From positions 1 through 6,075 of the forward strand of contig JAUVBH010000110.1 in NCBI GenBank assembly GCA_030591285.1: DNA of 6,075 nt. The letters are read 5' to 3'. The notes under the pieces were generated by a model. The model did not search any database. It saw only the letters and a program-made list of their open reading frames with translations, and was not told the origin of the DNA. Origin of the DNA: Thermoplasmatota archaeon. Lineage in GTDB: Archaea; Thermoplasmatota; Penumbrarchaeia; Penumbrarchaeales; Penumbrarchaeaceae. How positions within the stretch are numbered: the first letter of the stretch is position 1; each line of letters opens with the position of its first letter. This document shows positions 1 through 5,830 of this stretch, piece after piece. Position numbers and translations under genes: made by a program.

Positions 1-1795
1 CCCAGAACATATCTGAGATGGTTCCTCCTGAGATCAATACATCGACATCGAAGTCCTCATCCTCCATTAATTCAAAACTGTTCGATCCTGTCATTATGAT
101 CTCTTTGGTTGTAGGCTCGGAGAGAGCATACAGGGTATCAACATTCATTCCGGAGAGCTTCTGTATCCTGCCAGATGTCCAGTATACCCAGATCTCATCA
201 ATTGTGGTCCTACTCCCCAATCCGAAATGAAGTCTCTGAGGCTGCTGGAAACCATGGCCTCCAACGTCACCACCAACATATCGTGTAAGTGTAAGGTCTC
301 CTGACCTTACAACAACTTTTGACCCGACAGCGTCGATAGAGGTCTGATATTGACCACCTGCACCTTTCAGATCGAACTCGACCCAGTGATTGGAATTTCC
401 AGGATTCTTGAAAAGATGAAGCTCCCTTGGCCCCCTGAACGGATATGTTCCCTCGGTGCAGAAATCAAGGTCACCATCGTTGTCATAATCAACCCATGTG
501 CCCCCGGTATTGGACCACACCTTCAGGTTGGATGTATCAGTGCTATCGGTGAATGTCTTGTCTCCATTATTTTCCCAGAGGAATGAGTTGTCCCAAAAGG
601 AATATGTTTTCACCTGGGGAACCCAGAGGTCGAGGTCGCCATCATTTTCCATGTCACCCCAGGCGACACCAAAATAATCCTCATCCTTCCACATTAGGTT
701 TCCAGAGTCAGGGTCCTGTATTGTCGTTCCGGACGGAGTGATCGGTATCCCTGCTTCCACCCGGACATCGGTGAAATTGAAATATGCAGGTCCCGAGTTC
801 TCGAATAGCTGAGAATCAGCGCAGTAATACCCACGGTTCATTCCGCTCCTCTCATCATCCTTATGGGCCAGATGTGAAACCCATATATCCATATCCTGAT
901 CGTTATCGAAGTCCGCCCACCCTGCTCCATTGGAGTGGCCGTTGTATTTTGTTCCCTGGTAGATTGTCTCTTTCCCGGTCAGGTTGTATTCCTGGGCACT
1001 CTCTGTAAAGGTTCCATCCCTATCATTGATCCAGAGCTGGTTCGGATTGAGATGATAATTTGAAACATATATATCCGGCCAGCCATCTTCGTTTGGATCG
1101 CACCATACAACTCCCATTCCAGCATATGATGTAGCTCTTGAATTGAGACCGGCTGCTATTGAAACATCTGTGAAGGTCCCATCGCCATTGTTCTTGTATA
1201 AACGATCCATCTCACCTGCATAAGGCCATTGCAGGTCGCCTGGTTTTCTCCACCCCACCGTGAAAATATCCGGATACCCGTCCCTGTTGTAATCACCCCA
1301 TGCGATACCTTCGGATTGAACTCCATCCGAGGGGTTTCCTGCAGTGGCCGTCACATCGGTGAAGTCCCAGTTCGGGGCCCCGTTATTGCGAAAGAGATGA
1401 TCGTCATTTCCTGCGGTATAGAAATCCAGGTTGCCATCACCATTGTAATCTGCCCATTGTGAATAACCTCTGGTTATATTCACACCGGTATCATTGGACA
1501 CATCGGTAAAATCCCAATTTGGAGGGCCGTTATTCTTGAAAAGATAATTCGAAGAGGGGCCTCTGACGAGAAGGTCCAGGTAACCATCATTGTTGTAATC
1601 ACCCCAGGCGAGGTTGTCCCCTCTATATCCTGCAAGCCCCGCATCCTCTGATACATTGGTGAAAGATGGGGCCCTTGTTGGCGGGACCTGTTCATCACTT
1701 AAAGTATGGTATGAATTCTCATCCATACCTATCACCCCTACCGGTAAGATGATCGCCATAGCCAGCAGGATGGTATAAAGGGTAGTTGACCTCAT
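1..1795 (-). CDS. Secreted FG-GAP/VCBS seven-repeat propeller protein with ASPIC/UnbV domain (partial, 3' end outside window)
   Basis: The reading frame is open from ATG at 1795 down to base 1, giving 598 residues with no stop, so the C-terminus lies beyond the left edge. Residues 1-23 form a Sec-type signal peptide (MRSTTLYTILLAMAIILPVG and following), so the protein is exported. Seven copies of a W-x-D-x-(N/D)-x-D-x-x-x-D calcium-loop motif start at residues 64, 114, 166, 231, 293, 379 and 434 (for example WGDYNNDGYLDLLV and WVDYDNDGDLDFCT), as in FG-GAP/VCBS integrin-like beta-propellers; seven copies fit one seven-bladed propeller. Residues about 487-550 match the ASPIC/UnbV domain (AVGSKVVVRSGD, then RLHFGLGSRTTIDEIWVYWTSG), so the order resembles the CRTAC1-like family. 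The tail from about 560 is acidic and unassigned. A G-run at 1801-1806, five bases before the ATG, can act as ribosome binding site. Likely an extracellular adhesion or ligand-binding protein; the ligand is unknown. Confidence 0.9.
   Translation of the reverse strand, partial: MRSTTLYTILLAMAIILPVGVIGMDENSYHTLSDEQVPPTRAPSFTNVSEDAGLAGYRGDNLAWGDYNNDGYLDLLVRGPSSNYLFKNNGPPNWDFTDVSNDTGVNITRGYSQWADYNGDGNLDFYTAGNDDHLFRNNGAPNWDFTDVTATAGNPSDGVQSEGIAWGDYNRDGYPDIFTVGWRKPGDLQWPYAGEMDRLYKNNGDGTFTDVSIAAGLNSRATSYAGMGVVWCDPNEDGWPDIYVSNYHLNPNQLWINDRDGTFTESAQEYNLTGKETIYQGTKYNGHSNGAGWADFDNDQDMDIWVSHLAHKDDERSGMNRGYYCADSQLFENSGPAYFNFTDVRVEAGIPITPSGTTIQDPDSGNLMWKDEDYFGVAWGDMENDGDLDLWVPQVKTYSFWDNSFLWENNGDKTFTDSTDTSNLKVWSNTGGTWVDYDNDGDLDFCTEGTYPFRGPRELHLFKNPGNSNHWVEFDLKGAGGQYQTSIDAVGSKVVVRSGDLTLTRYVGGDVGGHGFQQPQRLHFGLGSRTTIDEIWVYWTSGRIQKLSGMNVDTLYALSEPTTKEIIMTGSNSFELMEDEDFDVDVLISGGTISDMFW
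146..337 (-). other. ASPIC/UnbV domain-coding segment
   Basis: Residues about 487-550 of the secreted protein. Visible hallmarks are the A-V-G-S-K-V-x-V start, an aromatic/glycine-rich middle (YVGGDVGGHGFQQ), the core RLHFGLG, and a V-x-W-x-S-G-like end (IWVYWTSG). In known proteins this domain follows FG-GAP/VCBS repeats, as here. Its biochemical role is poorly defined in general. Confidence 0.8.
455..1606 (-). repeat. Array of seven FG-GAP/VCBS calcium-loop repeats within the secreted protein
   Basis: Protein-level repeat covering residues 64-447. The seven W-x-D motifs are spaced 50, 52, 65, 62, 86 and 55 residues apart. Most are followed by a (L/Y)-(F/Y)-K/R/E-N-(N/S)-G turn and an F-T-D/E-(V/S) strand, the usual blade pattern. 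Copy 5 is divergent (WADFDNDQDMDIWV, with Q replacing the usual loop G). Copy 4 reads WCDPNEDGWPDIYV, with P in place of Y/F. Confidence 0.85.
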
Positions 1796-1878
1796 TTCTT
1801 CCCCCCATGGTAATGGTGAAATCTTCTACTTAAACGAAATGGAAACCTTATTTTCTCTGAGGTCGATATGCCATTGAT
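1796..1878. promoter_or_regulatory. Divergent intergenic region between propeller protein and hydrolase
   Basis: These 83 bases must hold both 5' regions. On the minus strand, TTTAAGTA (about 1826-1833) lies roughly 25 bases before the G-run at 1801-1806 and is a possible TATA box for the propeller gene. On the plus strand, CTTATTTT (about 1847-1854) lies about 28 bases before the hydrolase ATG and is a possible TATA box for a short-leader or leaderless transcript. A GAGGT at 1859-1863 is too far (15 bases) from the ATG at 1879 but well placed for an ATG at 1868. All assignments are by eye and weak. Confidence 0.4.
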
Positions 1879-1882
1879 ATGA
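1868..1882 (+). other. Possible four-codon leader ORF before the hydrolase
   Basis: ATG at 1868 opens MPLI followed by TGA at 1880-1882, which overlaps the hydrolase ATG at 1879 as ATGA. GAGGT at 1859-1863 is four bases before this ATG, a usable ribosome binding site, whereas it is 15 bases from the hydrolase start. It may aid ribosome loading for the hydrolase, or be chance. Confidence 0.25.
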
Positions 1883-2610
1883 AAGGTCAATTGGATTTCG
1901 GAGTGACACATTTTCCAGGTGGGAAGCGAAAGGTACTATTCCTGAACGGTTTCGGAGGAAACTGCCGCCAGCCTGGCACTCAATGGTGGATAAATCGGAT
2001 GCTGGATAGGGATCTTGATGTCACCCACATTCAACTTCCAACTCATTTCAAGGATTTCGAGAGGGATGTACTGAAAAAGTGCATGGACATCCAGGAGGTA
2101 ATGGAGGACCATGTCGCAGTTGGTTTTTCATTTGGTGGTCTCACTCTTTCGTATATGTTCAAGGCAAGGAGAAGGATCTTCATTTCACCTTTCTGGTCGG
2201 TTAACGAAAAATGGATGACCTCTAGCCATGAACATATGATCAAATTGTTGAGGGTGATAACAACTCCCATTTTGAAGAGACAATTTGATAAAGAAGATGC
2301 AGGACCGCTTGCAGTGGATGGAGATATATTCGGAATTCCCGAAAGGTTATCCGTTCGAACCATCGATGAATTCGTGAAGGCACAGGGAAGACTACCCGAT
2401 CCAAGGAGTACCGACCACATATTCTTCTCACATCAGGACAAGGTTGTCTCCCCGACCATCATCGAAAAAAGGGTGGATCAGTTCTCTCTGGGATCGAACA
2501 ATTACTACGGCGGGCATATGTTCTATTTGACAAGAGGAAGAAAGGAGCTTGTTGATCTGATACTTGAACAGATAGAGAATGGGTTCGATCAGAGCCACTC
2601 GGCCAATTGA
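1879..2610 (+). CDS. Alpha/beta-hydrolase fold protein, substrate unknown
   Basis: 243 residues. The N-terminal strand and turn KVLFLNGFGGN (residues 18-28) looks like the oxyanion-hole region of alpha/beta hydrolases. VGFSFGG (residues 81-87) is the nucleophile elbow G-x-S-x-G with Ser84 as nucleophile. FFSHQDKVVSP (182-192) supplies the probable acid Asp187, and GGHMFYL (211-217) the catalytic His213. Triad order and spacing are those of a functional hydrolase of ordinary size. There is no signal peptide or membrane segment, so it should be cytoplasmic. No in-frame ATG, GTG or TTG lies between this ATG and the upstream in-frame stop at 1858-1860, so the start is secure. Its 3' end overlaps the convergent permease gene by 22 bases. 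I cannot assign a subfamily (esterase, thioesterase, peptidase or other); neighbours give no substrate hint. Confidence 0.85.
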   Translation: MKGQLDFGVTHFPGGKRKVLFLNGFGGNCRQPGTQWWINRMLDRDLDVTHIQLPTHFKDFERDVLKKCMDIQEVMEDHVAVGFSFGGLTLSYMFKARRRIFISPFWSVNEKWMTSSHEHMIKLLRVITTPILKRQFDKEDAGPLAVDGDIFGIPERLSVRTIDEFVKAQGRLPDPRSTDHIFFSHQDKVVSPTIIEKRVDQFSLGSNNYYGGHMFYLTRGRKELVDLILEQIENGFDQSHSAN

Positions 2611-3371
2611 TAGGCTTTGGTGAACAGCATCTTTCTTGCTAGGGTGACAACCGTGATGGAAGTGATTATTCCTCCACCTACTATCATGAGGTAAACGATG
2701 ATCTGATACTCAGCTGCAAGGATGGGGTCTGTTCCAGCAATAAGAAGACCGGACATTGCCCCGGGAATGAATATTATTCCTAGGGTTTTCAATGAATCGA
2801 TATTGGGTATCAGAGCCGATCTCACTGACATCTTGGAATATTCACTCATAGCTTCTTTCGGATTTGCCCCAAGAGAAAGCATTGTTTCCAGGGCAGGTTT
2901 ATTCGTCTCGAACTCCCTGATCAATCTGTTCAGAGCAAGAGAGCATATCGTCATTGCATTTCCAAAGGCCATTCCTGCTAAAGGGATCATGAACTGTGGT
3001 TTGCTGGGCATGGCTCCTGTTATTGCAAGAACCGAAAGCACAACGGTTGCACCGATCAAAATGGAAGGTGTGGTGATCTTGTAGGCCTTCGGCATTTTGC
3101 CTGCTCTTTTGGCAGAAGTGTAACCACCCATAACTGCCATAGCAGCGATCAACAGCCAAATTGGATAATACCAGTATTCAAAATCGAACAGGAAATACAA
3201 TATTGTGGCAGCAAGGAAAAGTTGTATCCCACCTCTTAACAAAGCAAGAGTATACTCCTTGGCGATACCGATCTTCTTCCAGAATGAAAGCAATACTGCG
3301 GCAAAGAACAGGACCATTACCATTCCAAGAACAAGGAGCCCCTCTTCCCAGGTATATGGAATTCCGGTCAA
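2589..3371 (-). CDS. fetB-like: UPF0014/FetB-type ABC transporter permease
   Basis: 260 residues with about seven hydrophobic segments (roughly 10-30, 42-63, 69-88, 102-120, 128-150, 195-215, 224-247), so an integral membrane protein. Family hallmarks are visible: the TLALLRGGIQL segment (41-51), IPLAGMAFGNAM (129-140), the cytoplasmic loop ETMLSLGANPKEAM (162-175) and RSALIPNID followed by IFIPGAMSGLLIAGTDP (200-216). This is the UPF0014 family that includes E. coli FetB (YbbM), described with FetA as an iron-efflux system. The start codon is TTG at 3371, with a strong GGGAGG ribosome binding site just upstream; the next in-frame ATG is codon 17 and would cut into the first membrane helix. 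The TTG overlaps the ATPase stop by 4 bases (TTGA), implying translational coupling. Substrate in this organism is inferred only; metal is the default guess. Family call is firm, substrate is not. Confidence 0.88.
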   Translation of the reverse strand: MTGIPYTWEEGLLVLGMVMVLFFAAVLLSFWKKIGIAKEYTLALLRGGIQLFLAATILYFLFDFEYWYYPIWLLIAAMAVMGGYTSAKRAGKMPKAYKITTPSILIGATVVLSVLAITGAMPSKPQFMIPLAGMAFGNAMTICSLALNRLIREFETNKPALETMLSLGANPKEAMSEYSKMSVRSALIPNIDSLKTLGIIFIPGAMSGLLIAGTDPILAAEYQIIVYLMIVGGGIITSITVVTLARKMLFTKAYQLAEWL

Positions 3372-4048
3372 TATGCTCCCTCCCAGTGGAATTCAGTGGT
3401 CTTTGCAACTTCCTTGACCGATCCATTTTTCAGATTTGCGATCCTGTCTGCCACCCTTATCGCTTGTGGGACATCGTGAGTTACCCAGATCACAGTGAGA
3501 TTTCGATCTTTTGCTATCTTCAAGATGGTGCTCTCCATCTTCTCAACTTTCTTCGGATCTACTCCAACTGTTGGTTCGTCGAGAAGTAGAACCTCCGGTT
3601 TCAATGCAAGAGCGCGGGCTAGAGATACTCTCTTCTTCTCACCACCTGATAACTTCAAAGCATCCCTTCTGGAGAAACGCCTGGAAAGACCTACATCCAA
3701 CAAACAGGTTTCAATGTCACACTCATTTCCCATGCCTGCCAGCTTTGGGCCATAGATTATGTTGTCCATCACTGTACCTTGTAGCATTACGCTCTCTTGA
3801 GGGACCAGGACAGCTCCTCTTCTGAGTTCAACAGGATCGAGATCTGTGATCTTTTTTCCATTGAACTCAACCGTTCCGGAATCAAGTTCGATCAATCTGT
3901 TCAGAGTTCTTAAAAGAGTGGATTTTCCACTTCCGGAGGGGCCCACAAGAGCAATGATCTCTCCCTTCTTCACATGGAGATCGATTCCCTTCAGAACCTT
4001 TTTCCCACCTAGCTTCTTTCGAGCGTTTTTGACCCTAATGATATTCAT
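3368..4048 (-). CDS. fetA-like: ABC transporter ATP-binding protein, FetA-like partner of the UPF0014 permease
   Basis: 226 residues, a single nucleotide-binding domain of normal size. Walker A GPSGSGKST is at 36-44, the Q-loop Gln84 in LVPQESVML, the signature LSGGEKKR at 133-140, Walker B VLLLDEP at 153-159, and the switch histidine His191 in VTHD. All catalytic positions are intact. The sequence after the Q-loop (ESVMLQGTVMDNI) resembles the FetA/YbbL type of ATPase, and the next gene is the matching permease. It acts on the cytoplasmic face and powers transport through that permease. The ATG overlaps the PadR stop by 4 bases (ATGA) and its own TGA overlaps the permease TTG, so the three genes form one coupled operon. 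Efflux rather than uptake is expected because no substrate-binding protein is encoded beside it. Confidence 0.9.
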   Translation of the reverse strand: MNIIRVKNARKKLGGKKVLKGIDLHVKKGEIIALVGPSGSGKSTLLRTLNRLIELDSGTVEFNGKKITDLDPVELRRGAVLVPQESVMLQGTVMDNIIYGPKLAGMGNECDIETCLLDVGLSRRFSRRDALKLSGGEKKRVSLARALALKPEVLLLDEPTVGVDPKKVEKMESTILKIAKDRNLTVIWVTHDVPQAIRVADRIANLKNGSVKEVAKTTEFHWEGAY

Positions 4049-4347
4049 TCCAGAACCTCCTCTGACAGTTCTTTGATGAACAGCTTCAACCTCTGAAGGA
4101 CCTCTTCACCTTTGTTGGTTGCAGAGTAAACCTTACGGATCTTCCCCTTCACTTTGATCTCTTTACATGAGAGGGCTCCATCCCGGTCCATTTCATGCAG
4201 TATCGGATAAAGGGTACCCGGACTGATCGAATAACCGTGGCTGCGGAGCTCTTCCATCATTTCCACACCATATATCCCTCGATCCTTGACAGCGTGATGA
4301 AGGATATGGGCCCGAATGAAACCAAGAAGGACCTTTCTCTCGTACAT
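4045..4347 (-). CDS. PadR-family transcriptional regulator
   Basis: 100 residues, the size of a compact PadR protein (winged helix plus a short C-terminal dimerisation helix). The diagnostic stretch runs from YGVEMMEEL (26-34) through SISPGTLYPILHEMDRDGAL (40-59), followed by the basic wing KGKIRKVYSATNKG (67-80). The terminal helix is about 81-100. It is the first gene of an operon with the FetAB-like transporter and most likely represses it and itself until a small ligand binds. The ATG has no Shine-Dalgarno sequence; a TTATAA box about 30 bases upstream suggests a leaderless transcript. The 27 bases between box and start carry repeated TATCG boxes, candidate operators. Confidence 0.9.
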   Translation of the reverse strand: MYERKVLLGFIRAHILHHAVKDRGIYGVEMMEELRSHGYSISPGTLYPILHEMDRDGALSCKEIKVKGKIRKVYSATNKGEEVLQRLKLFIKELSEEVLE

Positions 4348-4349
4348 AA

Positions 4350-4374
4350 TATCGAATATCGATATCGGTTATCG
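4350..4374. promoter_or_regulatory. TATCG box cluster, candidate operator for the PadR regulator
   Basis: Four copies of TATCG begin at 4350, 4357, 4363 and 4370, spaced 7, 6 and 7 bases. The middle forms the perfect 10-bp palindrome ATATCGATAT (4356-4365), and ATATCGA is repeated in tandem at 4349-4355 and 4356-4362. The cluster fills the space between the candidate TATA box and the padR start codon, where a bound dimer would block transcription. That the PadR protein binds it is inference; the site does not match the ATGT-N8-ACAT type known for several bacterial PadR proteins. Confidence 0.5.
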
Positions 4375-4380
4375 TTATAA
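4375..4380 (-). promoter_or_regulatory. Candidate TATA box for padR-fetAB-like operon
   Basis: TTATAA, centred about 30 bases before the padR ATG at 4347. With the usual archaeal TATA-to-start distance, transcription would begin at or next to the ATG, which agrees with the missing ribosome binding site. A second AT-rich candidate reading ATATATTTAATG on the minus strand (about 4390-4401) would instead give a leader of about 20 bases. Confidence 0.5.
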
Positions 4381-4455
4381 GAACTTATTCATTAAATATA
4401 TTGATGAGAGAAATCGACCTTCACAAAGAGATACTTATAGTTCTTTTTATCAAAA

Positions 4456-4468
4456 TATTATAATATAA
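4456..4468 (+). promoter_or_regulatory. Candidate TATA box for TetR operon
   Basis: TATTATAATATAA lies about 26 bases before the palindrome at 4488-4503. Transcription would start near 4488, leaving a leader of about 35 bases before the ATG at 4524. An alternative box, CTTATAG at 4434-4440 preceded by purine-rich AAAGAGA, would give a longer leader. The two cannot be separated by eye. Confidence 0.45.
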
Positions 4469-4487
4469 CCTATCCATACATGTGACA

Positions 4488-4503
4488 GACCGACCGGTCG
4501 GTC
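4488..4503. promoter_or_regulatory. Perfect 16-bp palindrome, probable TetR operator
   Basis: GACCGACCGGTCGGTC is fully self-complementary, GC-rich in an otherwise AT-rich intergenic region, and placed between the AT-rich box and the TetR start codon. Its GACC/GGTC half-sites are of the kind bound by many TetR/AcrR repressors. Position suggests that it overlaps the transcription start and serves autorepression of the TetR-LolD-FtsX operon. Binding is inferred from position and symmetry. Confidence 0.75.
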
Positions 4504-4523
4504 GGTTTACTGAAGGGATATCG

Positions 4524-5111
4524 ATGACGCCCGAAAAGGAAACAAAGGAACGGATACTGGAAAGCGCTTTTGAACTGTTTTCCAGCAAAGGTTACGATAA
4601 GGTCTCCTTAACAAAGGTTATTGAAAAAGCAGGAGTTTCAAAAGGCGGCCTCTTTCACCATTTTGATTCTAAATATTCTCTTGCCAGGGACACCTTGATC
4701 TGGTGGGCTCAGACCCACATGGAGCCTAGTTTCTTTGAAGATGTCTCTGATGAAATGGAACCTCAAGACATATTGATCCATTTCATCGATTTCATGATAT
4801 CCATGATGGAAAAGGAAGAAGGTTTTACCAAGTTCTTCTGGTCCATTTTCGATGAATCCACGAGGAGGGAAGATGAAAGCAAACTCTGGATCGATTTCCT
4901 CAGTCAGTATTCATTGATGGTTTCCGGGATCTATGAGAAAATGGGAGTCAAGGACCCTCAGATGAAAGCGCTGATATTCCTCTCCAATATGGATGGAATG
5001 GCTCTCTATTATGAAATGTTGAAGAAGACCGGAATGGAACTGGATCTCAACGCTTTGAGAGAAGAACTGATCAGAACTTATGTTACATTCAACGAAGAGG
5101 TGAAAGAATGA
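4524..5111 (+). CDS. TetR/AcrR-family transcriptional regulator
   Basis: 195 residues from the ATG at 4524. The N-terminal DNA-binding domain is textbook TetR: ERILESAFELFSSKGYDKVS (9-28), then helix-turn-helix SLTKVIEKAGVSKGGLFHHF (28-47) and FDSKYSLARD (47-56). Residues about 60-195 are the helical ligand-binding and dimerisation domain, too variable to name a ligand. An in-frame GTG at 4482 would add 14 residues, but that extension would be coded by the operator palindrome and lies outside the TetR domain. The ATG has a modest GAAGGGA motif six bases upstream, so I prefer it. The TGA overlaps the next gene's ATG by 4 bases. Probable repressor of its own operon, acting at the palindrome just upstream. 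Confidence 0.92.
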   Translation: MTPEKETKERILESAFELFSSKGYDKVSLTKVIEKAGVSKGGLFHHFDSKYSLARDTLIWWAQTHMEPSFFEDVSDEMEPQDILIHFIDFMISMMEKEEGFTKFFWSIFDESTRREDESKLWIDFLSQYSLMVSGIYEKMGVKDPQMKALIFLSNMDGMALYYEMLKKTGMELDLNALREELIRTYVTFNEEVKE

Positions 5112-5830
5112 AAGAAGACGTCATGATAGAAGTGAAGGGAATGGAGCGTACCTTCAATCTGGGTGAGGTGGAAGTGAAAGCTCTGAGAGGAATTGACCTC
5201 GTTGTGAAAAAAGGAGAATTCCTGGTCATATTAGGCCCAAGCGGTTCAGGAAAATCCACACTGCTCAACTGCCTTGGTGGGATCGATTCACCAACGAATG
5301 GGACCATCAATGTCGAGGGGGAGGACATCGGAAATTACAAAGAGAAACAGCTTTCAGGTTACAGAAGGAACAAGGTCGGATGGATCTTTCAGTTCTTCAA
5401 CCTCATACCCTCACTCACAGCAGTTGAGAATGTTGCCCTGGCACTTGAAATGGCCCACGATAAGAGAGATATGATGAAGAGGAGCCAGGAAGCCCTGGAC
5501 CTTGTCGGTATCCCTGATAAGGCGAACATGTTCCCATCTCAGCTTTCTGGAGGCGAACAACAGAGAGTGGCTATTGCCCGTGCACTGGTGAAAAAACCTG
5601 ACATCGTTCTTGCGGATGAACCCACGGGGAACCTGGACTGGGTGACAGGTCAAAAGATCGCGGACCTGATGAGGGACCTGAATCAAAAAGAACAGACCAC
5701 ATTTATTGTGGTCTCCCACGACATTTCCATAACAGAGGTTGCAGACAGAGTGCTATACCTGATGGATGGGAATTTTTCTCAGAAACAGCACCGAGAACCA
5801 AGGTCTAAGAAGGTGATGAAAGAATGTTGA
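5108..5830 (+). CDS. ABC transporter ATP-binding protein, LolD/MacB type
   Basis: 240 residues, one nucleotide-binding domain. Walker A GPSGSGKST is at 43-51, the Q-loop Gln95 in WIFQFFNLIPSLTAVENV, signature LSGGEQQR at 146-153, Walker B IVLADEPTGNLD at 166-177 and switch His204 in VVSHD. The IFQFFNLIP and ADEPTGNLD sequences mark the LolD/FtsE/MacB class, which pairs with FtsX-domain permeases by mechanotransmission rather than classic channel transport, and the next gene is such a permease. The ATG overlaps the TetR stop by 4 bases and has GAGGTG seven bases upstream. A second ATG five codons later is less well placed. The C-terminal tail from about 222 is basic and lysine-rich. Substrate unknown; export of a toxic compound, lipid or peptide is the usual role with a TetR regulator. 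Confidence 0.92.
   Translation: MKEDVMIEVKGMERTFNLGEVEVKALRGIDLVVKKGEFLVILGPSGSGKSTLLNCLGGIDSPTNGTINVEGEDIGNYKEKQLSGYRRNKVGWIFQFFNLIPSLTAVENVALALEMAHDKRDMMKRSQEALDLVGIPDKANMFPSQLSGGEQQRVAIARALVKKPDIVLADEPTGNLDWVTGQKIADLMRDLNQKEQTTFIVVSHDISITEVADRVLYLMDGNFSQKQHREPRSKKVMKEC

Larger units (their letters stand above)
4348..4523. promoter_or_regulatory. Shared divergent regulatory region between the two transporter operons
   Basis: 176 bases, strongly AT-rich except for the palindrome at 4488-4503. It holds the TATCG cluster and TTATAA box on the padR side and the AT-rich box and palindrome on the TetR side. An imperfect-spacer inverted repeat ATAAG-AA-CTTAT lies at 4377-4388, overlapping the padR box. 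The 7-mer AAGAACT at 4379-4385 recurs inverted as AGTTCTT at about 4439-4445. No small gene or structured RNA is evident. Confidence 0.55.

Noticed and set aside
18..1462. Several plus-strand open frames of 60-78 codons over the propeller gene
   Set aside because: They lie antisense to a continuous 598-codon minus-strand frame with clear domain repeats. Their translations show no domain and no ribosome sites.
455..1606. CRISPR-like or DNA-level tandem repeat array in the left third
   Set aside because: The periodicity is at protein level (FG-GAP blades) with variable spacing of 50-86 residues; DNA copies are diverged and there are no constant repeats with unique spacers.
2043..2420. Minus-strand frame of 125 codons inside the hydrolase
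   Set aside because: It is antisense to a hydrolase with an intact catalytic triad; its translation is low-complexity Ser/Leu-rich with no recognisable fold.
2611..2640. Possible terminator after the hydrolase
   Set aside because: Only a weak TTTCTT run and no stable hairpin; the bases also code for the permease.
3161..3589. Plus-strand frame of 142 codons across the permease/ATPase junction
   Set aside because: Antisense shadow of two recognisable ABC genes; the product has no motif.
4482..4523. GTG-started 14-residue extension of the TetR gene
   Set aside because: It is encoded by the operator palindrome and leader, lacks a ribosome site, and precedes the normal TetR N-terminus.
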